Shown: piece after piece, positions 5,966 through 12,029 of the stretch
Layout: each line of letters opens with the position of its first letter
Position numbering within the stretch: the stretch's first letter is position 1
Assembly (NCBI GenBank): GCA_964250765.1
Contig: CAXUHF010000154.1
Span: forward strand, 1 to 12,029
Reading direction: 5' to 3'
Origin: JBBQVS01 sp964250765
GTDB taxonomy: Bacteria; Chloroflexota; Ktedonobacteria; Ktedonobacterales; Ktedonobacteraceae
Length of the DNA: 12,029 nucleotides
Position numbers and translations under genes: made by a program
Notes under the pieces: generated by a model
Told to the model about the DNA's origin: nothing
The model's input: the letters and a program-made list of their open reading frames with translations, nothing else
Databases searched by the model: none

Positions 5966-7753
5966 ATGGCAACCATTATCAATAAACCGACAGAGACGGG
6001 AACAGCGTTTCTGACGACACCAATTGCGGAGAGCGCGGACAAGATATTTACGCTGGAGCAGCGTGATGACGAGCAGCGTTGGATCGAAGAGTCGAGCGCG
6101 ACCTTTGTCGAGCGTGAAGTGCTACCAAAGGCCGAAGCCATCGACCATCAGGAGCCAGGTGTTATGCCAGGGCTGCTCAAGAAGGCTGGAGAACAGGGCC
6201 TCTTGATGATCGAGATTCCAGAGCAATATGGCGGTGCTGAACTTGGGCTACTCACAGCAGTATTAGTTGGCACAACGCAAAAGGATGCTTCATTCAGCGT
6301 CGCCTACGGTGCGCATACCTCGATTGGCTCGTTGCCTATCGTCTATTATGGCACTGAAGCTCAAAAAGAGCATTATCTGCCAAAGCTTGCTACTGGCGAG
6401 TGGATAGCGGCCTATGCGTTGACAGAGCCGGGTGTTGGTTCCGATGCGATGAACCTGAGTACGCGCGCCGAACTCTCGCCCGATGGCAAATACTACATTC
6501 TTAACGGCACAAAGCAGTGGATTTCCAACGCTGGCTTTGCTGATATCATGGTTGCCTTTGCACGTATCGGCGACAACAAACCATCAGCGTTTATTGTCGA
6601 GGCTGCGTGGGACGGTGTGTCTACAGGCAACGAAGAGCGCAAGATGGGTATTAAAGGCTCATCGACACGTCAAGTCTACTTTGAAGATGTCAAAGTACCT
6701 GTGGAAAACCTGCTTGGTGAAATTCACAAGGGCTACAAAATCGCCTTCAACATTCTCAACATTGGACGCTTGAAGCTTGGTGCTGGTACCGTTGGTGGTG
6801 CACGTTCAGCCCTCAATCTTGCTGCTGCATACACAACTGAGCGCAAATCCTTCGGCAAGCCTCTGCACAACTTCGGCATGATTAAGAAAAAGTTGGCTCG
6901 CATTGCCGCCGAAACCTACGCTGCCGAGAGCGAAGTCTTCCGCACTGCCGCGAACATCTCGCGTGTCCAACAGTCATCGGGTGACAACACCGAAGCCATG
7001 TTCAAAGCAGTCGAAGAATACGCTATCGAAGCCTCTATTGCTAAGGTGCATGGCAGCGAAACACTCGCGTATGCCGTTGACGAGGGCGTACAGATTTTCG
7101 GTGGTTATGGCTTCATGCAAGAGTATCCTATCGAGAAGGCGTACCGTGACGCACGTATTCAGCGTATCTTTGAGGGTACAAACGAAATCAATCGTCTGGT
7201 CGCGGCTGGTACATTGTTCCGTCGTGTGCTAAGCGGCAAGCTCGACTTAATGAATAAGTATCCAGAGATCGAGCAACGTGTCACATCGGGTCAGGCACCT
7301 GACCGTGCGGGTGAGACTGTTCCGGCAGAGTTGCGCGACGCTGTGAACGCGGTTGAGCGTTTCAAGGACGTAACTATCTATGCAGGTATGAAGATTGCGA
7401 TGAAGTACATGAATGCCCTTGAGGGCGAGCAAGAATTTATCGACTACCTCGCCAACTTGTTGATTGATGTGTATGCCTCTGACAGCGCGCTAAGCCGTGC
7501 AATTCAAGCCGTGCATCGTGGCGACGAGAATAGCACGACGCATGTGAAACTTGCTCAGCTTGCCACATGGCTTGCCTTCTCACGTCTGCGCACCAACCTT
7601 GAGCAGATGATTATGACCTACACCGACACAGACAACGTGGAGCAAGAACTCGCTCGCGTCCGCACCTATGTTGGTGATTATCAGTTCAACGGTGTTACCG
7701 CGCAACGCGAACTCGCCGAAATCGTCGTAGAAAAGTTGGGATATCCTCTATAA
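5966..7753 (+). CDS. fadE: Acyl-CoA dehydrogenase, FadE type
   Basis: This FAD enzyme forms the trans-2-enoyl-CoA from acyl-CoA, passing electrons to electron-transfer flavoprotein. The 595 residues match the roughly 594-residue Bacillus FadE class, with an extra C-terminal helical region (about 430-595) beyond the basic dehydrogenase. The first family signature AYALTEPGVGSD is at 149-160 and the second, QIFGGYGFMQEYPIEKAYRDAR, is at 377-398. The IFEGTNEINR block follows, whose E403 corresponds to the catalytic base of the medium/very-long-chain enzymes. The start at 5966 is chosen because AAAGGAG (5947-5953) lies 12 nt upstream. A GTG at 5894 would translate through the stem-loop and gives residues unlike the family. 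It is followed by a 122-bp repeat element 12 nt after its stop. Confidence 0.95.
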   Translation: MATIINKPTETGTAFLTTPIAESADKIFTLEQRDDEQRWIEESSATFVEREVLPKAEAIDHQEPGVMPGLLKKAGEQGLLMIEIPEQYGGAELGLLTAVLVGTTQKDASFSVAYGAHTSIGSLPIVYYGTEAQKEHYLPKLATGEWIAAYALTEPGVGSDAMNLSTRAELSPDGKYYILNGTKQWISNAGFADIMVAFARIGDNKPSAFIVEAAWDGVSTGNEERKMGIKGSSTRQVYFEDVKVPVENLLGEIHKGYKIAFNILNIGRLKLGAGTVGGARSALNLAAAYTTERKSFGKPLHNFGMIKKKLARIAAETYAAESEVFRTAANISRVQQSSGDNTEAMFKAVEEYAIEASIAKVHGSETLAYAVDEGVQIFGGYGFMQEYPIEKAYRDARIQRIFEGTNEINRLVAAGTLFRRVLSGKLDLMNKYPEIEQRVTSGQAPDRAGETVPAELRDAVNAVERFKDVTIYAGMKIAMKYMNALEGEQEFIDYLANLLIDVYASDSALSRAIQAVHRGDENSTTHVKLAQLATWLAFSRLRTNLEQMIMTYTDTDNVEQELARVRTYVGDYQFNGVTAQRELAEIVVEKLGYPL

Positions 7754-7765
7754 AAGAGAGTGCCT

Positions 7766-7887
7766 GTACGGGTCTGATTTTATCACACCCTGTTGGTACA
7801 CACAAATGCCGGAGGAAGTTGAAACGCTTCGTCTGATCCTCCAAGTTGGTGTGCTGGTGAAAGGGTGTGATGAAATCAGACCCGTAC
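7766..7887. repeat. 122-bp paired REP element (REPIN-like), copy D
   Basis: Inverted pair bounded by GTAC at 7766-7769 and 7884-7887, the same 122-bp length as copies B and C. The left unit has loop TTT and the right the complement of TTC; both keep stems GGGT/ACCC and TGAT/ATCA and the C·C mismatch. Outside the element the complementarity continues 4 nt (GCCT / AGGC), to 7762-7891. The centre pairs GGAGGA with TCCTCC around a GTTGAAACGCTTC segment similar to copies B and C. It occupies most of the 192-nt gap between fadE and the SRPBCC gene, within the presumed transcription unit. Confidence 0.85.
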
Positions 7888-7945
7888 AGGCGTTTCCTAC
7901 ATCAAAAAAGATATCATAGTCACGCAAGGAAGCGAGGAACATCCT

Positions 7946-8428
7946 ATGAGCCTCACCGTTTGTCCCGCTGCAATTGTAGCGGCACCTGTCGAGACGGTAT
8001 GGGAACTCCTCGACAACCCTGCACGCTTCGACGATTGGGCTGATGGCAAGATACAGTGGATTACACCAGAAGGCCCCACGACACCAGAGCAACAATTTTG
8101 TGTAAAGAGTAGAGCACTAGGGCGTTCATGGTCTGCGCTCTTTACAGTGAAAGAAGTGAACCGAGACAGACACGTCCTGCAAATGGATGTTGTGTTACCT
8201 CTTGGCCTAGCACTACGTCAACGGCTCATATGTACCCCTATCGACGCTACATCGTGTCGTGTCCAATATGGCTGAGAGTTTGTTTTTCCCGCAGGTTGGT
8301 GGGGTCAGTTTCTTGAAACATTCGGTTCAAAATCGTTCGAGGCGAGTATAGAGGATTCGTTGCAGCGTCTCAAACGAGCTGCTGAACAGCGTTTCTTAGC
8401 ATCATTAGCATCAAAGGAGATATCATAA
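7946..8428 (+). pseudogene. SRPBCC-fold (carbon monoxide dehydrogenase subunit G-like) gene interrupted by in-frame TGA
   Basis: The frame opens with ATG 7946 behind GAGGAA (7934-7939) and reads 109 residues with a polyketide-cyclase/SRPBCC pattern (AAPVETVWELLDNPARFDDWADG, then alternating beta strands). It meets TGA at 8273-8275 just after CRVQYG. The same frame continues without further stops for 50 codons (EFVFPAGWWGQFLETFG... then an amphipathic helix EDSLQRLKRAAEQRF) to TAA at 8426-8428, giving the roughly 160-residue length normal for the fold. The 109-residue product would lack the last strand and the long C-terminal helix. The 3' end contains the fadA ribosome-binding site and stops 2 nt before fadA, so translation of the two was probably coupled. 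SRPBCC proteins bind hydrophobic ligands; a lipid-related role here is inferred from position. Recent nonsense mutation, sequencing error or readthrough are all possible. Confidence 0.78.
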
Positions 8429-8430
8429 TC

Positions 8431-9624
8431 ATGGCAGAAGCAGTAATTGTGAGTGCGGTCCGCACACCAATTGGACGAGCGAGCAAGGGCGTACTCAAGG
8501 ATGTACGCGCCGATGATTTAGCGGCGGTTGCCGTGCGTGGTGCGTTAGCGCGTGTGCCACAACTCGACACATCATTAATTGAAGACCTTATCTTTGGGTG
8601 TGCCTTTCCAGAGGGCGAACAGGGTATGAACATCGCACGCTTAATTGTCGCGCTCTCAGGTCTACCAGAAACCGTTGCGGGTACCACCGTCAACCGCTTC
8701 TGCGCCTCGGCTCTGCAAGCATTTAATATGGCGGCGCAAAATATTATGCTGGACCTCGGCGATGCCTATATCGCGGGTGGCATCGAGAATATGTCGCGTG
8801 TGCCAACGGGCGGCTTCAATCCCTCGTTTAATCCACGCTTGGTGCATCCCGACAAGGATGGCAACGTCTCACCAGCCTCGCCCGAAGTTGAGGAGTATGG
8901 CTATTCCAGCTACCTTCCAATGGGTATCACCGCCGAAAATTTGGCGAAAGACCACAATATCAGCCGCGAAGATCAGGATGTGTTTGCACTGCATAGCCAT
9001 CAACGTGCGGTTGCAGCAATCGACAACGGCACATTTGCGAAAGAAATTGTGCCTGTCATGCTGCCCAATGGTAAAGAGATGACGACGGACGAGGGTCCAC
9101 GTCGTGACACCTCTCTCGAACGCTTATCAACACTTGAACCCGCATTTTTGAAGGGTGGTACGGTTACGGCTGGCAACTCAAGTCCCTTAAACGACGGTGC
9201 GGCGGCAATCGTCGTGATGTCGGCAGACAAGGCACGTGAGCTGGGCATTCAGCCATTGGCGCGTGTAATCACCATGTCGGTTGCGGGTGTGCGTCCTGAT
9301 ATCATGGGAATCGGTCCGGTGCCTGCGGTCAAGAAAGTGTTGCAACGCTCCAAGATGCAGTTGAGCGACATCGACCTAGTTGAGTTGAACGAGGCATTCG
9401 CGGCTCAGTCGCTTGCAGTTATTCGTGACCTCAACCTTGACCAGGACAAGGTAAACGTACATGGTGGCGCGATTGCATTGGGGCATCCACAGGGCTGTAG
9501 TGGCTCACGTATCGTCGTCACACTGCTTAATGCACTACAGACCTACAACAAGACAGTAGGTATGGCAACGCTCTGTGTCGGTGGTGGACAAGGTGTGGCA
9601 ACAATCATTGAGAGGTTGGCCTAA
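8431..9624 (+). CDS. fadA: Acetyl-CoA C-acyltransferase (3-ketoacyl-CoA thiolase)
   Basis: The 397-residue thiolase cleaves 3-ketoacyl-CoA with CoA, releasing acetyl-CoA and the shortened acyl-CoA. The nucleophile C91 lies in TVNRFCASALQAF, NEAF is at 320-323, H352 in GGAIALGHP, and the second active-site C382 in TLCVGGGQG. The segment after H352 reads QGCSGSR, where many thiolases have GASGAR or similar; the required histidine and glycines are kept. Length and motifs fit the FadA/acetyl-CoA acyltransferase group; an acetoacetyl-CoA biosynthetic thiolase is less likely given the neighbours. AAAGGAG (8413-8419) lies 11 nt before the ATG, inside the end of the SRPBCC gene. Two nt separate its stop from fadN, so the two are translated as a pair, as their products act together. 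Confidence 0.95.
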   Translation: MAEAVIVSAVRTPIGRASKGVLKDVRADDLAAVAVRGALARVPQLDTSLIEDLIFGCAFPEGEQGMNIARLIVALSGLPETVAGTTVNRFCASALQAFNMAAQNIMLDLGDAYIAGGIENMSRVPTGGFNPSFNPRLVHPDKDGNVSPASPEVEEYGYSSYLPMGITAENLAKDHNISREDQDVFALHSHQRAVAAIDNGTFAKEIVPVMLPNGKEMTTDEGPRRDTSLERLSTLEPAFLKGGTVTAGNSSPLNDGAAAIVVMSADKARELGIQPLARVITMSVAGVRPDIMGIGPVPAVKKVLQRSKMQLSDIDLVELNEAFAAQSLAVIRDLNLDQDKVNVHGGAIALGHPQGCSGSRIVVTLLNALQTYNKTVGMATLCVGGGQGVATIIERLA

Positions 9625-9626
9625 CT

Positions 9627-12026
9627 ATGCCGTATGAAATTAAAAAAGTCGCCGTTCTCGGTGCTGGTGTGATGGGAGCGGCAATCGCTGCCCATCTCGC
9701 CAATATCGGTATTCCTTCCTTATTGCTTGATATTGTGCCACCTAACGCGACAAAAGACCGCAGCGTAGTTGCACGTACTGGCTTAGAAAAGGCACTCAAG
9801 GCCCGACCAGCCGCGTTTTATAGTAAACGCAACGCTGCCCTCGTCACCGTTGGCAATATCGAGGACAACCTGCAAGATATCGCCGATGTCGATTGGGTGA
9901 TCGAGGCCGTGATCGAGCGACTCGATATCAAGCATGACCTGTACACAAAGCTCGAAACGGTTCTCAAGCCCAATACTATTATCACGTCGAACACATCGGG
10001 TTTGCCTGCCCATCTCTTAACGGAAGGACGGAGCGAGAACTTTCGTCGCAACTTCCTGATTACGCACTTTTTCAATCCAGTGCGCTACATGAAACTGCTA
10101 GAGATTGTGCCGGATGTTGATACCGATCCCGAATTGCTCACCTTCTTCCAACAGTTTGCTGTAGAGAAACTTGGTAAGGGTGTGGTGCTATGTAAGGATA
10201 CGCCAAACTTCATCGCTAACCGCATTGGTGTTTATGGGATGCTATCAACCATCCGGCGTGCATTGAGCGAGGGCTATACGGTTGGTGAGGTCGATACAAT
10301 CTTGGGACCACCAATGGGACGCCCCAAGTCGGCGGTGTTCCGCACCTCGGACCTCTCTGGCCTTGATACAACGGTACATGTTGCTGACAACCTGTATCAG
10401 AACGCACCGGACGATCCAGAGCGCGAGACGTTCCAAGTGCCCGAACTGATGCGCGATATGCTCAAACGCGGTATGTTGGGTGAAAAGAGCGGACAGGGTT
10501 TTTACAAGCGGATCAAGAATGCCGATGGTTCATCGTCCATTCTTGAACTCAACTTTCAGACGATGGAGTACGAAGCCCAGCAAAAGGTACGCTTTCCTTC
10601 ACTTGGAGCGGCACGCAATATCAGTAACCCTGCTGAACGCATTCTAGCAATTCTGCAAGCTGATGATCGTGCAAGCGTTCTTGCACGCGAGACAACAGCC
10701 GATTCACTGATCTATGCTGCTAAACTGACGACACAAATAGCGGATAGCGTTGTCGCAGTCGATGAGGCCATGCGTTGGGGCTTCAACTTCGATATGGGCA
10801 GTTTCGAGACATGGGACCTGCTCCTGCAAAATCCAACCGCACTACAAAAAGTGTTCGAGGGGCGCAACATCGACGATATTGAACTTGTGCAACGTGTCAA
10901 GAGCAAGGGAGAAGGCACCTTCTATATAGGCAACAAAGGGCAACGGCAATACTTCGACTTCCATACGGATACCTACAAGCCTGTACCTGTGCCACAGGGT
11001 GCTATCGCGCTCCCTGCCGTTAAAGCTACAAAGAGCAATGTGGTTCTTGACAATGGTTCAGCGTCGTTGCTTGATCTTGGTGATGGTATTGGTTGTATCG
11101 AGTTTCACACGAAACTGAACTCGATTGACGAGGGCATCATCGAGATGTTGCGCTACGCTGTTGAAGAGGGTCAGAAGCAGTTTCGCGCCCTAGTCGTTGG
11201 CAATGAAGCAGATGATTTCTCGGCAGGTGCTAACCTTTTACTTGTGCTGATGGGGTCACGTCAAGGTGAGTGGAAGATGCTTGAAGGAGCTATAAATGGG
11301 CTACAACAGGCGCACCAGTTGCTCAAATATAGCCCAATTCCGGTTGTTGCTGCCCCGGCTGGGCGCGCACTCGGCGGTGGCTGTGAAATCATTATGCACT
11401 GCAACGCCGCACACGCTTATGCTGAGTCGTATATCGGCCTGGTAGAAACAGGCGTTGGGTTGGTGCCTGCAGGCGGTGGCTGTAAAGAATTGCTGTTACG
11501 ACATGGTGCTGATCTAGCATCGCAATTAGCAAGAAAGACAGGTGGCCCATTCACGCCATCACGGAAAGCGTTTGAGACCATCGCCTTTGCAACCGTCTCG
11601 ACCGGTGCAACCGAGGCACAAGAGTTACGTTTCTTGCGCAAAACCGATGCTATAACGGTCAATCGTGACGTGCTATTGCGTGACGCGAAGGCCGATGCTA
11701 TTCAGCTTGCCGAGGCAAAGACTGCTGGCAAGTGGGAGCCAGCCAAGCCACAGACGCTGGTGTTGCCGGGATCAGGAGCGCGTTTAGTGCTAGAGCAACA
11801 GGTAGAGAGCCAGTTACTTATGGGCAGAGTCAGCGAGCATGATGTGGTGATTGCTAGCCATTTGGCTCGTGTGCTTACTGGTGGTGATACCTCACCCATT
11901 GCACCTGTAAGCGAGCAATTCGTCCTCGATCTCGAACGCGAGGCATTTCTGAGCTTGTGCGGAATGGAGAAGACGCAAGCGCGTATGGAATCCATTTTGA
12001 TGGCAGGGAAACCGTTAAGAAATTAA
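9627..12026 (+). CDS. fadN: 3-hydroxyacyl-CoA dehydrogenase / enoyl-CoA hydratase, FadN type
   Basis: This two-domain, 799-residue enzyme hydrates enoyl-CoA and oxidises the hydroxyacyl-CoA with NAD. The N-terminal dehydrogenase has the Rossmann motif VAVLGAGVMGAAIAAHLA (8-25), acidic D35 after the second strand, SNTSG (121-125), and catalytic THFFNP H147 with E159 in KLLEIVP. The helical dimerisation part (NFIANRIGVYGML, 194-206) follows. The C-terminal crotonase domain (about 470-660) has DFSAGANL (530-537), ALGGGCE with E587, and GLVETGVGLVPAGGG with E607, matching the two hydratase glutamates. Domain order (dehydrogenase first) and length agree with Bacillus FadN and are the reverse of proteobacterial FadB. 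AGAGG (9611-9615) precedes the ATG. The gene is complete; the stop lies 3 nt from the window edge, so downstream partners are unseen. Confidence 0.95.
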   Translation: MPYEIKKVAVLGAGVMGAAIAAHLANIGIPSLLLDIVPPNATKDRSVVARTGLEKALKARPAAFYSKRNAALVTVGNIEDNLQDIADVDWVIEAVIERLDIKHDLYTKLETVLKPNTIITSNTSGLPAHLLTEGRSENFRRNFLITHFFNPVRYMKLLEIVPDVDTDPELLTFFQQFAVEKLGKGVVLCKDTPNFIANRIGVYGMLSTIRRALSEGYTVGEVDTILGPPMGRPKSAVFRTSDLSGLDTTVHVADNLYQNAPDDPERETFQVPELMRDMLKRGMLGEKSGQGFYKRIKNADGSSSILELNFQTMEYEAQQKVRFPSLGAARNISNPAERILAILQADDRASVLARETTADSLIYAAKLTTQIADSVVAVDEAMRWGFNFDMGSFETWDLLLQNPTALQKVFEGRNIDDIELVQRVKSKGEGTFYIGNKGQRQYFDFHTDTYKPVPVPQGAIALPAVKATKSNVVLDNGSASLLDLGDGIGCIEFHTKLNSIDEGIIEMLRYAVEEGQKQFRALVVGNEADDFSAGANLLLVLMGSRQGEWKMLEGAINGLQQAHQLLKYSPIPVVAAPAGRALGGGCEIIMHCNAAHAYAESYIGLVETGVGLVPAGGGCKELLLRHGADLASQLARKTGGPFTPSRKAFETIAFATVSTGATEAQELRFLRKTDAITVNRDVLLRDAKADAIQLAEAKTAGKWEPAKPQTLVLPGSGARLVLEQQVESQLLMGRVSEHDVVIASHLARVLTGGDTSPIAPVSEQFVLDLEREAFLSLCGMEKTQARMESILMAGKPLRN

Positions 12027-12029
12027 TGT

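Noticed and set aside
8273..8330. Selenocysteine recoding of the TGA in the SRPBCC gene
   Set aside because: I could not see a convincing bacterial SECIS hairpin directly downstream, and the family is not known for selenocysteine; a mutation or sequencing error is simpler.

Overview
The window looks like a chromosomal segment from a free-living, fat-degrading bacterium of moderate GC content. The closest match I can suggest is Chloroflexota (Ktedonobacteria-like) or a Gram-positive lineage. This rests on Bacillus-type FadE/FadA/FadN proteins, a MmyB-type Xre regulator, tRNA genes without an encoded CCA, and scattered small mobile repeats. The taxonomic guess is weak and comes from family resemblance only.

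Layout. On the left, two minus-strand tRNA genes (Val-UAC, Leu-GAG) are transcribed from a clear promoter at 257-285. A perfect 70-bp palindrome (327-396) separates them from a plus-strand serine hydrolase of the beta-lactamase/esterase fold (480-1919). Next comes a mobile-repeat zone: three REP-like hairpin units (1957-2118), a REP-associated tyrosine transposase (RAYT, 2195-2782) and a 122-bp paired-REP element (REPIN-like, 2846-2967). A minus-strand Xre/MmyB-type regulator (2987-3784) follows, with a second 122-bp element on its other side (3804-3925).

From 4121 to the right edge all genes lie on the plus strand and form a fatty-acid beta-oxidation cluster: acyl-CoA ligase (fadD-like), acyl-CoA dehydrogenase (fadE), a small SRPBCC-fold gene broken by an in-frame TGA, thiolase (fadA) and a two-domain hydroxyacyl-CoA dehydrogenase/enoyl-CoA hydratase (fadN). 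Together they cover activation of a fatty acid to its CoA ester, alpha-beta dehydrogenation, hydration, second oxidation and thiolysis. A third 122-bp element (7766-7887) and a strong 53-nt stem-loop (5891-5943) sit in the two large gaps of this cluster.

The most interesting content is the RAYT/REPIN-like system. One transposase gene lies among seven-plus copies of a REP-like motif that share a tetranucleotide-plus-mismatched-stem design, and three 122-bp inverted pairs occur in the window. Two subfamilies differ by a covarying base pair and by the tetranucleotide (GTAC versus GTAG). Second is the SRPBCC gene whose single TGA interrupts an otherwise intact 160-residue frame.
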